A DNA stretch of 64,000 nt from Thermococcus radiotolerans (GTDB taxonomy: Archaea > Methanobacteriota_B > Thermococci > Thermococcales > Thermococcaceae): the NCBI RefSeq assembly GCF_002214565.1, contig NZ_CP015106.1, positions 496,001 to 560,000 on the forward strand. Reading direction: 5' to 3'. The notes under the pieces are model-generated. The model saw only the letters and a list, made by a program, of their open reading frames with translations, searched no databases and was not told the origin of the DNA. This document shows positions 15,937-25,454 of the stretch, one piece after another. The translations under genes were made by a program, and so were the position numbers. Position 1 is the stretch's first letter. Each line of letters starts with the position of its first letter.

Positions 15937-16215
15937 CTAAGGAGAAGGATTCCCAATCCTGTACCTCACTACGTACCTGCCGTGCTCGAACTCGTCTTCC
16001 TCGGCCTCCAAAACCTCCACGGGCTCGATTTCCAGGCCGAAGTCCAAGGCTTCCCACTTGATATCATCGAAGTAGTCATAGAGCCCGCACGTGGCGCAGA
16101 AGGAGCCGGAGAACTCGATGATGACCTCGTCCCCATCAACTCGCAATATCCTTGCTTGAGCCTCGCTTCCGTGAAGCCTGTTGAACTCCTCTATGACGCG
16201 CCTCAGGGATTCCAT
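15937..16215 (-). CDS. Conserved hypothetical protein with CATCG motif
   Basis: This small acidic protein of 92 residues reads as an alpha/beta fold ending in the charged stretch EAEEDEFEHGRYVVRYR. The only distinctive element is GSFCATCGLYDYFDDIKWE near residue 37-55, where two Cys and following acidic residues could bind metal. ATG 16215 is chosen for the GGTGGGAA ribosome site; longer in-frame extensions upstream run through the promoter of the helicase gene and are unlikely. Function is unknown. Confidence 0.7.
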   Translation of the reverse strand: MESLRRVIEEFNRLHGSEAQARILRVDGDEVIIEFSGSFCATCGLYDYFDDIKWEALDFGLEIEPVEVLEAEEDEFEHGRYVVRYRIGNPSP

Positions 16216-16305
16216 GTTCCCACCGATTTTAGTTCTCAATTGGCACTTAAAAAGTTTGTTAAGATAACCGAATAGCTTAAAAATCGAAAACCGAACCAAC
16301 CTTCG

Positions 16306-18906
16306 ATGAGCGAGGAAAGGATACGCTACGCCGAAAGGGAATACACGGATGAAGAGATATTCGAGATCCTTACTGAGCCGGTTAGGGAGTGGTTTAGGCG
16401 GAAGTTTGGAACCTTCACACCGCCGCAGCGCTACGCGGTTATTGAAATTCACAAAGGCGAGAACGTGCTCATCTCATCTCCAACCGGTTCAGGAAAGACG
16501 CTCTCGGCCTTTCTCGCGGCCATAAACGAACTGATACTTTTGGCCAAGGCCGGGAAGCTTGAGGATAAAATCTACGTGCTCTACGTCTCCCCCCTGAGGG
16601 CGCTCAACAACGACATCAAGAGGAACCTTGAGGGCCCCTTGGCCGAGATAAAGGAGGTGGCAAAGGAACTCGGCTACGAGATTCCGGACATAAGGGTGGG
16701 CATAAGGACGAGCGACACATCGAGCTACGAGAAGAGCAAGATGGTGAGGAGGCCGCCGCATATACTAATCACAACCCCCGAGAGCCTTGCCATAGCCCTG
16801 AACGCCCCGAAGTTCCGCGAGAGGCTCAAGACGGTCAAATACCTCATCATAGACGAGGTTCACGCGTTAGCTGAGAATAAGAGGGGAACCCACCTCGCGC
16901 TCAGCGTTGAGAGACTCGCCAGCTGGTCGGAGAACGAGTTCGTGAGGATAGGTCTGAGCGCGACGATACACCCCCTCGAAGAGGTCGCGAAGTTCGTCTT
17001 CGGTTTTGACGACGATGGGAAGCCGAGGCCGGGCCTGATAGTTGACGTCAGCTTCGCCAAGGAGACGAAGATATGGGTCGAGAGCGTGGTTGACGACCTC
17101 GTTTACACGGACGCCGGAACACTCAGCAATGCCCTGTACAGCCGCCTGGCGGAGCTCATCAGGGAGCACAGGACAACGCTCATATTCACAAACACGAGGA
17201 GCGGCGCTGAGAGGGTCGCCTACAATCTGAAAAAGCGCTATCCGGAGTTCGAGGGGTTGATAGAGGCACATCACTCAAGCCTTTCGAGGGAGGTTCGGTT
17301 GGACGTTGAGGAGAAGCTCAAGAGGGGGGAGCTTAAGGCGGTTGTCACCTCGACGAGCCTTGAGCTTGGAATTGACATCGGTACAATTGACCTTGTAATC
17401 CTTATCGGTTCGCCAAAGAGCGTCAACAGGGCTCTGCAGCGCATTGGCAGGGCTGGCCACAGACTCCACGACGTCAGCAAAGGAGTGATCCTCGCCCTCG
17501 ATCGCGACGACCTGGTCGAGGTTATCGTCTTGGCACACAACGCGAGGAACAGAAGGCTCGACCGGATAAGGATTCCCAAGAACCCCCTCGATGTCCTCGT
17601 CCAGCATCTCCTCGGGATGGCGCTCAATCAGGTGTGGAACGTTGAAGACGCATACAGGCTTGTGAGGCGCGCTTATCCGTACCGTGACCTGCCCTTTGAA
17701 GACTTCATGAGCGTTCTCCGCTATCTCGCCGGGGAGTACGCTGGCTTAGAGGAGAGGAAGGTTTACGCCAAGATATGGTTTGAAGACGGCCGCTTCGGAA
17801 GGCGCGGCAAGATGACGAGGGCCATCTACTACATGAACACAGGCACGATACCGGACGAGGCAAAGATCAGGGTTTACACCATGGACAAGCAGATGATCGG
17901 AACCGTAGAGGAAGAGTTTGCCGAAAGGCTGATGCCCGGCGACATCTTCGTCCTGGCGGGCAGAACATATGAATTCGTTAAAAGCAGGGGCAACAAGATT
18001 TACGTGATTCCCCGCGAGGGGGCGAAACCGACAATTCCTGCCTGGTTTTCGGAGATGCTTCCGCTCAGCTTTGACCTTGCCCTCGACGTGCAGCGCTTTA
18101 GGAGAGAGGTTGCCAGCTTAGTGGACAACCGCCGCGCCAAGAGCCTGCTCATGAGGAAGTACGGTATAGACGAGAGGGCCGCTAAGGCGATTTTGACTTA
18201 TTTCCGCGAGCAGGCAAAGTATTCAACGGTTCCGGACGACGAGACGGTTCTCGTTGAGGAAGTCCTCGGGGAGAAGCGCAACCGCTACTTCTTCCACACA
18301 CTCATCGGGAGGCGCGCGAACGACGCCCTGAGCAGGGCCTTCGCCTATCTCGTGAGCAAGTGGAAGAACTGCAACGTTGGGATAGCGATAAACGACAACG
18401 GCTTCGCCCTGCTCCTTCCGCCCGAGAAGAGGTTGAGCGAAGAGGAGATAAAACAGCTTTTCGAGCTTGAAGACCTCCGTGAGACTCTCAAGAGGGCACT
18501 CGACAACACGGAGCTCCTCAAGAGGCGCTTCAGGCACGTCGCCAACCGTGGACTGCTAATACTTAGGAGGTACATTGGAAGGAGCAAGCGCCTCGGCAGA
18601 CAGCAGGTTATGGCAGTTGCACTGCTCAAAGTGCTCAAGGAGAACCACCCGAACTTTCCGCTACTCAAGGAGGTCTACCGCGAGATAATGGAGGACAAGA
18701 TGGATGTTGAGGCTGCCGAACTCTTCCTCGGCTGGGTCCGGGAGGGAAGGATAAGGGTGGTGGTCGAGCACAACGAACTCCCAAGTCCATTCGCCTTCAA
18801 CCTTGAGGTGATAGGCTCAAGCGACGTGGTCCTCATGGAGGACAGAAGGGAGATGATAAAGCAGCTCCACAGAAAGATAATGGCGATGATAGAGGCGTCA
18901 GGGTAG
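16306..18906 (+). CDS. Lhr-type superfamily 2 helicase (aLhr2-like)
   Basis: This 866-residue ATP-dependent nucleic-acid helicase carries motif I SSPTGSGKT, motif II IIDEVHAL, motif III GLSATIHP and motif VI QRIGRAGHR, followed by the winged-helix and long Lhr-core C-terminal region (MYTMDKQMIGTVEEEFAERL and beyond). The length and lack of zinc-finger extensions fit archaeal Lhr2, linked to DNA repair and RNA-DNA hybrid handling. The 3' end overlaps the convergent KaiC-like gene by nine bases. A TATA-like element lies near 16275. Confidence 0.92.
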   Translation: MSEERIRYAEREYTDEEIFEILTEPVREWFRRKFGTFTPPQRYAVIEIHKGENVLISSPTGSGKTLSAFLAAINELILLAKAGKLEDKIYVLYVSPLRALNNDIKRNLEGPLAEIKEVAKELGYEIPDIRVGIRTSDTSSYEKSKMVRRPPHILITTPESLAIALNAPKFRERLKTVKYLIIDEVHALAENKRGTHLALSVERLASWSENEFVRIGLSATIHPLEEVAKFVFGFDDDGKPRPGLIVDVSFAKETKIWVESVVDDLVYTDAGTLSNALYSRLAELIREHRTTLIFTNTRSGAERVAYNLKKRYPEFEGLIEAHHSSLSREVRLDVEEKLKRGELKAVVTSTSLELGIDIGTIDLVILIGSPKSVNRALQRIGRAGHRLHDVSKGVILALDRDDLVEVIVLAHNARNRRLDRIRIPKNPLDVLVQHLLGMALNQVWNVEDAYRLVRRAYPYRDLPFEDFMSVLRYLAGEYAGLEERKVYAKIWFEDGRFGRRGKMTRAIYYMNTGTIPDEAKIRVYTMDKQMIGTVEEEFAERLMPGDIFVLAGRTYEFVKSRGNKIYVIPREGAKPTIPAWFSEMLPLSFDLALDVQRFRREVASLVDNRRAKSLLMRKYGIDERAAKAILTYFREQAKYSTVPDDETVLVEEVLGEKRNRYFFHTLIGRRANDALSRAFAYLVSKWKNCNVGIAINDNGFALLLPPEKRLSEEEIKQLFELEDLRETLKRALDNTELLKRRFRHVANRGLLILRRYIGRSKRLGRQQVMAVALLKVLKENHPNFPLLKEVYREIMEDKMDVEAAELFLGWVREGRIRVVVEHNELPSPFAFNLEVIGSSDVVLMEDRREMIKQLHRKIMAMIEASG

Positions 18907-18917
18907 TGAAATGACGC
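18895..18917. repeat. Inverted repeat across convergent gene ends
   Basis: GCGTCA (18895-18900) and TGACGC (18912-18917) are inverted arms separated by 11 bases. They span the stop codons of both the helicase gene (18904-18906) and the KaiC-like gene (18898-18900). No T-tract follows. The arms may form an RNA hairpin at both mRNA ends. Confidence 0.45.
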
Positions 18918-19602
18918 GATCGTGGTGGACGACTATTCCCCTGTCGGTTATCTCGTAGGGGCGCATGCTGGAATCGAAGCCGCTTCCCCTGAACTTCAGT
19001 ATCTTCAGTCCGCGGTAGAGCGTCCCCTGAATGTCAAACATCCTCAGCTCTATCAGCCCGCTGACAAGGTACTCCTCGATGTCGGTCTTCTGGAGCTCGG
19101 ACGTCATCAGGACGGTGGCCCTCATGCGCATCATTGATTTTATGAACCCCAGGAACGCCTTTCGGTACTCCATCTCGTTGGAGGCGGTGAGCTTCAGCAT
19201 GGTCACGGGGTCGAGCACGACCCTGGTGTAGTGCCTCTCCCTTATCTGCTCCCTTATCGCGTTTGTCATCTTCTCCAGACTGCCTGCGAACGACTCGAAG
19301 AAGTCCTCCACGAGGACGTACCTCTCCGAGGTCGGCGTCGCATCTATCAGAGTGAATCGGCTGTCGTTGATTCTAAAGCCCATCTTGGCCATGTCCGCCC
19401 TAAGGTTCTCGGCCGGCTCTTCGAGCGTCACGTAGAGAACGTTCTCACCGTTGGCGATTCCCGCCATTGCGAAGTGCATTGCGAGCGTTGTTTTACCCGT
19501 GCCGGGAGCACCTTTTATCAGGTACGTCCTTCCGGGTATTAAACCGCCCCTGAGCATGACATCGAGTCCTGGGATACCCGTTGATATCCTTTTGCCGTAC
19601 AT
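18898..19602 (-). CDS. KaiC-like RecA-superfamily ATPase
   Basis: This is a single-domain 234-residue ATPase. Walker A is KGAPGTGKTTLAM near residue 30, the catalytic Glu pair is in LYVTLEEPAE, and Walker B lies in RVVLDPVTML near 130. Single-domain KaiC homologues of this size are numerous in Thermococcales and lack clock functions; roles in signalling have been proposed. A TATA-like TTATATC upstream (about 19634-19641) is its likely promoter. It overlaps the Lhr gene tail to tail. Confidence 0.88.
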   Translation of the reverse strand: MYGKRISTGIPGLDVMLRGGLIPGRTYLIKGAPGTGKTTLAMHFAMAGIANGENVLYVTLEEPAENLRADMAKMGFRINDSRFTLIDATPTSERYVLVEDFFESFAGSLEKMTNAIREQIRERHYTRVVLDPVTMLKLTASNEMEYRKAFLGFIKSMMRMRATVLMTSELQKTDIEEYLVSGLIELRMFDIQGTLYRGLKILKFRGSGFDSSMRPYEITDRGIVVHHDRVISLP

Positions 19603-19686
19603 GATTCCGCCCCTAGTTTATTACTCTCATTCCTAGATATAAGAACTTTTCGAGCTTCACGGAACAAAATGGAAATGGTTGGGATA

Positions 19687-21531
19687 TCAAACCGTCCTGA
19701 TGACGAAGGCCACGAGGTCGGTCAGCTCCCTCGCCCTCGTTTCGGGTGAGGCACCCATGTGGCCGCTCTTGGTCTCGACGCGGAGGTAGACGGGAGCGCC
19801 TACCTCCTTCATCATCATGAAGAACTTGAGCGCGTGCGCAGGGTGAACGCGGTCGTCGTGGAGACCGGTATAGATGAGCGTCGGCGGATACTTGCCGGGC
19901 TTTACGTTGTGGTACGGGCTGTACTTAAGCAGGAACTCCCTGTCCTTCGGGTCGTCGGGGTTTCCGTATTCGGGAACCCACACGCTGCCAATGTAGAGCT
20001 TGTGGAACCGAAGCATGTCGATGACGGGGTAGCCTATCAGCGCAGCGTCCATGACGTCCGGCCTCTGGGTGAGCGTTGCCGAGACCAAAAGTCCGCCGTT
20101 GCTCCTGCCCCACGCGGCAACCCTATAACCTTCGGCCTTGAGCTTGCCGAGAACCGCTATGAAGTCGTCGAAGACGTTCTGCTTGTTCTCCCTCATTCCG
20201 GCGCGATGCCACTCCTCACCGTACTCGGAACCGCCGCGGAGGTTGGCCATCGCAAACGTTCCGCCGCGCTTTATGAAGGGTATCGCCTGTGGGAAGAACC
20301 TCGGGGTTAGGGCTATGTTGAAACCGCCGTAGCCGAAGACCCACGCCTTCTTCTCGTCCCTCTCACCCTTCACGAGGAAGTAGTGAACCCTCGTCCCGTC
20401 CTTTGAGACCACAAAGTCCTCCTCGACTTTGAAGTCCCCTTCAACCTCCTGCCCCTCTACGAGTTTAAGCTTCCCATCGAACTCGTAGAGCCTGTACGGA
20501 ACCGTGAAGCTCTCGTATCTTATGAGCGCCTTCTTTCCATCGGTATCGAGGGGATGGGCGCTTCCCGGAAGGTCGAACTTCACTTCATCCAGCTTTTCAC
20601 CGTCCAAGGAATAGATCTCAAGGCGGTAGCTCGCGTGGACGAGCCTGCCGGCGAGTATTTTCCCGTCCACGATGATTGCCCACTCTAGCGGGAATTCACC
20701 TTCAGGAATAATCTCGGTAACTTCGCCGTCTCGGACTGCCACGACCTTTCCGAGGCCTTTCCCCTCCCTCGTGAGGACGTAGAGCTTTCCGTCGATTACA
20801 TCGATCGGCTCGGCGGGCACCTCCGCTGAATATGCCTTCTCCCACCTATCCGGCTCCCCTACCGGCCCGACGTATATCTCCGCCCTGTTCCAGCCGAAGG
20901 TCACAGTTACCATCGCCGTTTCCCCGTCGGCGCTCTTCCTCAGCGAGATGAAGTAGCCGGAGCCGAGCCCCTCGCCGAAGACCATCCTCTCCCCACTGCC
21001 GTCCTTCCAGAAGAGCCTCACAGCAGGGGCCTTAACCCCGTCAGGCGTTTCACCGTGCCGATAGAAGCGGGAGAAGTAGTAGCCGTCCCCAAGGAAGGTC
21101 ACGTTCCAGACTGAGGGCTTCATCTCGTCGATGAGCTTTCCGGTTTTGAGGTCTATGATTCGGGTTATCCCCTCGTCGGCGCCGCCTATCGAGAAGCTGT
21201 AGGCGAGAAACCTTCCCTTCCCGTCGGCGGTGAAGCCCTGGAGCAGAATCTCGTCGTTGAGCTCCTCCTCAAGGGCTTTGGAGTCAACTATGACATCGCC
21301 ACCGAGCCATCTGATGAGCTGTCTTTCCCTCTCCTTGTACATCGCTATGATGCCCTTCTCGGTGAGCTTCGCACCGTAGAGCGTCGGCATTGAATAGTAC
21401 TCCCAGACCTCCGGAAACAGTTCGTCGCTCAGCTCTCCAATGAACTCCCTAAAGCGCTCGTTCTCTTCCTCAACGAGCCTGAGAACCCGCTCATCTTCGA
21501 GGTTTTCCATCCAGGCGTAGGGGTCTTTCAT
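19687..21531 (-). CDS. Prolyl oligopeptidase (S9A)
   Basis: This serine peptidase cleaves short peptides after proline. The N-terminal part is a beta-propeller (about 50-350) that gates the active site, and the alpha/beta hydrolase domain follows. The nucleophile is in GRSNGG near residue 470, the Asp probably in GLHDDRVHP, and the His in KSGHMGAS. The length of 614 residues matches the Pyrococcus furiosus enzyme. ATG 21531 follows GGTGAT; the upstream start at 21543 would include that ribosome site. No signal peptide is present, so it is cytosolic. Confidence 0.93.
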   Translation of the reverse strand: MKDPYAWMENLEDERVLRLVEEENERFREFIGELSDELFPEVWEYYSMPTLYGAKLTEKGIIAMYKERERQLIRWLGGDVIVDSKALEEELNDEILLQGFTADGKGRFLAYSFSIGGADEGITRIIDLKTGKLIDEMKPSVWNVTFLGDGYYFSRFYRHGETPDGVKAPAVRLFWKDGSGERMVFGEGLGSGYFISLRKSADGETAMVTVTFGWNRAEIYVGPVGEPDRWEKAYSAEVPAEPIDVIDGKLYVLTREGKGLGKVVAVRDGEVTEIIPEGEFPLEWAIIVDGKILAGRLVHASYRLEIYSLDGEKLDEVKFDLPGSAHPLDTDGKKALIRYESFTVPYRLYEFDGKLKLVEGQEVEGDFKVEEDFVVSKDGTRVHYFLVKGERDEKKAWVFGYGGFNIALTPRFFPQAIPFIKRGGTFAMANLRGGSEYGEEWHRAGMRENKQNVFDDFIAVLGKLKAEGYRVAAWGRSNGGLLVSATLTQRPDVMDAALIGYPVIDMLRFHKLYIGSVWVPEYGNPDDPKDREFLLKYSPYHNVKPGKYPPTLIYTGLHDDRVHPAHALKFFMMMKEVGAPVYLRVETKSGHMGASPETRARELTDLVAFVIRTV

Positions 21532-21585
21532 GAAAATCACCATTAAGATGGTAGCCTTAACGCTAATAAGGGTATCGGTGGGAAT

Positions 21586-22659
21586 TCACAGCCCTACCTT
21601 TTTCACCACCTCCCACGGAGAGGTTCCGAATACCTGTTCTCCATCGTGAATCAGCAGACACCTGAACTCTGACCGTTCCAGCATTCTCCGGAGCAAAATG
21701 CCGGCGATGTCCTCCGGAGCGCCGAAGGTTATTTCTCCGTTCCTCAGAACGGCAATGTTTTCCCCCTCGGCACCGTAGGGCAGTGGGAGTGCGCAGACAA
21801 GAACCGCGTTCTCAGCGCCGCTTAGGGCATTCCTCACCGAGTTCAGCTCCTCGTAAACCTTCCATTTCAAAGCGGGAACGTCCCTCCACGCGTTCTGGTT
21901 TACCGGGCAGTGTCCGCGGCCGAGGCTCACCCCGTACCTGATGCCCATCGTGATGAACCTCTTAGCTTCCCCAACGGCCTCCTCCAGGGGTTTTCCCTTG
22001 GCGAGGTTTGCCGCTATTGCAGCCGAGAAGGAGCAGCCGGTTCCGTGGGTGCACCCCTTCACGAACTCCGCCCGGTACTCCCTGAATCTGCCATCGTAAT
22101 ACAGCACGTCAACGGCCTCACCGAGCTTCAGGTGGCCGCCTTTGACCACCGCCGCCCCCGCTCCGAGCTCCTCCACGATAAGCTTGGCCGCCCTTTTAGC
22201 GTCCTCGAGTGTTTTTATCTTGATCCCCGTCAGACGCTCCGCCTCTGGAACGTTGGGGGTTACAACGGTGGCGAGGGGAATTATCCGGCTCACGAGGGCA
22301 TCGATTGCATCCTCCCTGAGCAGAACCGCGCCGCTCTTGGCTATCATCACCGGGTCGACGACGAGCGGAAAGCCGTACCTTTTGACGGTCTTTGCCACGG
22401 CCTTTATTATTCCCGCGTTGCTCAACATTCCAGTTTTTGCCGCATCGACCCCGATGTCGTCTGCGACGGCCTCTATCTGGCTCACCACCACCTCGGGCGG
22501 GATATCGTGGATCGCCCGCACCTCAAGGGTGTTCTGGGCGGTTACCGATGTTACCGCCACGAGCCCGTGGACACCGAAGGAGGCGAAGGTTTTGAGGTCC
22601 GCCTCTATCCCGGCACCTCCTCCGCTGTCGCTTCCGGCTATCGTGAGAGCGGTTCTCAT
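21586..22659 (-). CDS. thiD: HMP / HMP-phosphate kinase ThiD with C-terminal extension
   Basis: ThiD phosphorylates hydroxymethylpyrimidine twice to give the pyrimidine half of thiamine. Family motifs are visible: TIAGSDSGGGAGIEADLKTF at the start, VDPVMIAKSGA, and GCTHGTGCSFSAAIAANLA near residue 205. Normal ThiD ends near residue 265; about 90 further residues (from WKVYEELNSV) follow. Many Thermococcales carry a ThiD-ThiN fusion, and parts of this tail (FGAPEDIAGILLRRMLE) resemble a shortened ThiN, but this is not certain. It is the last gene of the thiamine salvage operon. Confidence 0.92.
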   Translation of the reverse strand: MRTALTIAGSDSGGGAGIEADLKTFASFGVHGLVAVTSVTAQNTLEVRAIHDIPPEVVVSQIEAVADDIGVDAAKTGMLSNAGIIKAVAKTVKRYGFPLVVDPVMIAKSGAVLLREDAIDALVSRIIPLATVVTPNVPEAERLTGIKIKTLEDAKRAAKLIVEELGAGAAVVKGGHLKLGEAVDVLYYDGRFREYRAEFVKGCTHGTGCSFSAAIAANLAKGKPLEEAVGEAKRFITMGIRYGVSLGRGHCPVNQNAWRDVPALKWKVYEELNSVRNALSGAENAVLVCALPLPYGAEGENIAVLRNGEITFGAPEDIAGILLRRMLERSEFRCLLIHDGEQVFGTSPWEVVKKVGL

Positions 22660-22663
22660 ACCA

Positions 22664-23287
22664 TCACCCCAAATATTCGTCTATTATCCTCCTCATCTCA
22701 AGGGTGGCGCGCTTAACGTCGGGGGCCCCAACTATGGCTGAGATAACCGCTATCCCATCAACCCCGAGCCTCAAAACCTCCCGGACGTTTTCATGGTTTA
22801 TTCCCCCTATCGCCACCACGGGGATTTTTACGGTCTCCAAGACTTCCCTAAGGCCATCGAGACCGAGATAGCGTGCGTCCGCCTTTGTCTTCGTTGGGAA
22901 CACGGCCCCGACACCCAGATAGTCTGCCCCATCTCTCTCGGCTTTCATCGCTTCCTCAAGGCTGTAGACTGACGCTCCTATCAGCAGGTTTGGGGCGATT
23001 TCCCTCACCAACTGGACGGGCATGTCGTCCGGCCCCACCTGAACGCCGTCTGCATTCACCGCGAGGGCAACGTCCACCCTGTCGTCCACGAAGAAGAGGG
23101 CGCCGTACTCGTCGGTGAGCTTCCTCAGCCGTTTTCCGATCTCGACCATTTCCCTGGTCGGGGCGTCCTTTATGCGCATCTGTATCGCCGTTGCTCCACC
23201 TTCCAGAGCAGCCTGCACCGTCGATACCTCATCCCTGAACCGTCTGTCGGTTATGACGTAGAGCCTGAGCCTTTCCCTAAGGCTCAA
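22664..23287 (-). CDS. thiE: Thiamine-phosphate synthase
   Basis: ThiE joins HMP pyrophosphate with thiazole phosphate to form thiamine monophosphate. The TIM-barrel sequence shows AIQMRIKDAPTREM, FFVDDRVDVALAVNADGVQVG, a pyrophosphate-binding region YLGVGAVFPTKTK, and VAIGGINHENV. The length of 207 residues is typical. It overlaps the thiM end by 11 bases and is followed after four bases by thiD, so the three are translated as a unit. It makes a ThiN activity redundant here. Confidence 0.95.
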   Translation of the reverse strand: MSLRERLRLYVITDRRFRDEVSTVQAALEGGATAIQMRIKDAPTREMVEIGKRLRKLTDEYGALFFVDDRVDVALAVNADGVQVGPDDMPVQLVREIAPNLLIGASVYSLEEAMKAERDGADYLGVGAVFPTKTKADARYLGLDGLREVLETVKIPVVAIGGINHENVREVLRLGVDGIAVISAIVGAPDVKRATLEMRRIIDEYLG

Positions 23288-24077
23288 CTTGCCTCACCCT
23301 GGCCACTTTTTTCACCAGTTCCCCGTCGATCCGGTAGAGCCAGTCGTAGAGCTTCACGTGGAAGGTTCCGGGATAGGGGGCTTCATCGTAAGCCTTTTCG
23401 GCGGCAACTCCGAAGACCACGAGGGCAGATACGGCGGCTCTAAGGGGCTCCTCAACAGCTGCAAAGGCGCCGGTGATGGCCGTCACCATGCATCCCGTCC
23501 CGGTAACTCTTCCGAGCATTTCGTGCCCGTTTTCAACGGCGTAGGTTTTTTCTCCGTCGCTCACGTAGTCGACGGGTCCCGTCACGGCAACCACCGTGCC
23601 GAATTCCCTTGAGGCCTCGATGGCAAGTTCTCTCGCCTCATCCGGGCTGTACGCCGCGCTGTCAACACCTCTGGTCTTCCCGTGCTCCCCGAGAAGTGCG
23701 GCTATCTCCCCGAAGTTGCCCCTCAGAACCGCTATCTCTCCCTCCTCAAGAAGCTGCAACGCCGTCTCGGTTCTGAGCCTCGTCGCACCTGCCCCAACGG
23801 GATCGAGAACGACGGGCTTTTTCAGTCTCTTTGCGGTTCTGACGGCTTCCATCATCGAGGCGATCCAGTGCTCGTCAAGCGTGCCGATGTTGACCACCAG
23901 TGCATCCGCTATCCCGAGCATCTCCTCAAGCTCTCCCCTAGCGTGGGCCATTACGGGCGAAGCCCCAAGGGCGAGGAGCGCGTTAGCTGTGGTGTTCATC
24001 ACGACGAAGTTGGTTATGTTCTGCACCAGCGGGCGTTTTTTGCGCATCCTATCCAGACTTTCGGCTATCCACTCCAT
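23277..24077 (-). CDS. thiM: Hydroxyethylthiazole kinase
   Basis: ThiM phosphorylates the thiazole alcohol salvaged from thiamine breakdown. Ribokinase-like features include the substrate-binding PLVQNITNFVVMNTTANALL at the start, VLDPVGAGATRLR, and the anion-hole motif VTGTGCMVTAITGAF near residue 190. The length of 266 residues is normal. It lies between the permease gene (four bases upstream) and thiE (overlapping), consistent with a salvage operon fed by imported precursors. Confidence 0.95.
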   Translation of the reverse strand: MEWIAESLDRMRKKRPLVQNITNFVVMNTTANALLALGASPVMAHARGELEEMLGIADALVVNIGTLDEHWIASMMEAVRTAKRLKKPVVLDPVGAGATRLRTETALQLLEEGEIAVLRGNFGEIAALLGEHGKTRGVDSAAYSPDEARELAIEASREFGTVVAVTGPVDYVSDGEKTYAVENGHEMLGRVTGTGCMVTAITGAFAAVEEPLRAAVSALVVFGVAAEKAYDEAPYPGTFHVKLYDWLYRIDGELVKKVARVRQVEP

Positions 24078-24081
24078 AGGA

Positions 24082-25365
24082 TCACCTCCTCTCCACCAGG
24101 TAGTAAAGCAGGGAGACGAGAAGGAAGGTCGGAATGCTCGAGCCGAGTGCAGAGCCGATTCCGCTCAAGATCGGCACGTGGATTCCTAGCAGCCCCTCAA
24201 CGGCGAGTCCGATGTAGAATGCAAAACCCAGACCCCAGACGGAGAGGGCCCTCCATCTGTAGCCCGCCAAGGGGCCGCTTTCGTCCAGGAGCTCCTCCGG
24301 GTCGTAGCCCTTCCTCACCACGAAGTAGTCCGTCAGCATTATGGCCGTGAGGGAAACGAAGGCTCCGCCGATGAGGATTAGGAACCCCTCATACCTGTCG
24401 ACCGGGAAGACAAGAGCCAGGAGCGTTCCCAAGGCGCCAACCAGGAGCACCTGCTTTTTGGCATCCGCCCTGGGCGAGATGTTCTTGTAGGTTATTGCCG
24501 CCGAATAAACGTCCAGGAACGTGGTGGTCAGCGTTGAGAGTATGATTATCAGCATTGCGGGGATTCCAAGGCCGTAGGCGAGGATTATTCCTATGGGATC
24601 GCTCTCCCCAACGGCAACGTTGGTGAGGGCACCGACGAAGTAGAAGAGGCTCGATGCTATGAAGTAGCCGAGGTACGTTCCCCAGAATGCCCCTTTCTTG
24701 GTCTTCGCAAACCTTGAGTAGTCCGCCACAAGGGGTGCCCACGAAAGGGGCATTGCTATGACGAGGTCGAGCGCAAGCATGACCCCGACTCCTCCGGTTC
24801 CCGGCCTGCTCAGGAGCTCTCCAATGGGGAACTTCTTCACCGTCACGTATGTCAGCCACAGGCTCAGAATGAGGAGCAGAAGCGCCGAGATCTTCTCCAG
24901 CGCCTCCCACCTGCGGGGCCCCACGTAAGTCCACAGGGTGACGAGGGTTCCGAGGAGGATTATCCACAGGGGATAACCCTCGAAGCCAAAAGTTGCCGAG
25001 AGGGCGTTCATGGCGTTTGCACCGACGATGAGCATGACCGCGGTCCAGCCTATGAGCTGGAGATAGTTGAGAGCCGATGGCAGAATGGAGCCCTTTATTC
25101 CGAGAGCCCCTCTCGACAGCACCATCGTTGGAAGCCCCATTTCGTAGCCTTCCACCGCTATCAGGCCCATTACCGCGTTGCCGATGATGTGTCCAACGAT
25201 TATCACACCCACCGCCGCCCACAGGGAGAGAGCCGGAGTCAGCAGTGCCCCGGCCCAGAATTCGGCGATGCTTATCCCGGCGCCGAACCACACCGCGAAC
25301 AGCATCAGGAGTGAGAACTTCCGCCTTTCCTTCGCAACGGGAGTTATTTCATACCCCTCCTCCAT
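24082..25365 (-). CDS. NCS1-type permease, probable thiamine-precursor importer
   Basis: This is a membrane protein of 427 residues with about twelve helices and the NCS1/cytosine permease pattern (FGAGISIAEFWAGALLTP, AMPLSWAPLVADYSRFAKT). NCS1 proteins move nucleobases and related rings with Na+ or H+. Its place as first gene of a thiD-thiE-thiM operon suggests hydroxymethylpyrimidine or a thiazole as substrate (CytX-like), which is an inference. ATG 25365 is preferred over 25374 because GGTGGGA precedes it. Confidence 0.86.
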   Translation of the reverse strand: MEEGYEITPVAKERRKFSLLMLFAVWFGAGISIAEFWAGALLTPALSLWAAVGVIIVGHIIGNAVMGLIAVEGYEMGLPTMVLSRGALGIKGSILPSALNYLQLIGWTAVMLIVGANAMNALSATFGFEGYPLWIILLGTLVTLWTYVGPRRWEALEKISALLLLILSLWLTYVTVKKFPIGELLSRPGTGGVGVMLALDLVIAMPLSWAPLVADYSRFAKTKKGAFWGTYLGYFIASSLFYFVGALTNVAVGESDPIGIILAYGLGIPAMLIIILSTLTTTFLDVYSAAITYKNISPRADAKKQVLLVGALGTLLALVFPVDRYEGFLILIGGAFVSLTAIMLTDYFVVRKGYDPEELLDESGPLAGYRWRALSVWGLGFAFYIGLAVEGLLGIHVPILSGIGSALGSSIPTFLLVSLLYYLVERR

Positions 25366-25394
25366 GGCTCCCACCGGGGGAGGTTCCGTTCAAG

Positions 25395-25454
25395 CTTTTA
25401 TAACTCTTTTGTTGAATTCCATAACTCAGTTATTAACGGGCTAACGTTATAACC
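25395..25454. promoter_or_regulatory. Divergent promoter of the thiamine operon and the ABC/GNAT gene
   Basis: TTTTATAAC at 25397-25405 is a TATA element for the leftward thiamine operon, and GTTATAACC at 25446-25454 for the rightward gene. ATAACTCAGTTAT (25421-25433) has six-base inverted arms around one C, and TAACGTTA (25442-25449) is a palindrome. The sites are placed where a thiamine-responsive regulator could act. No THI-box riboswitch core is visible. Confidence 0.5.
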
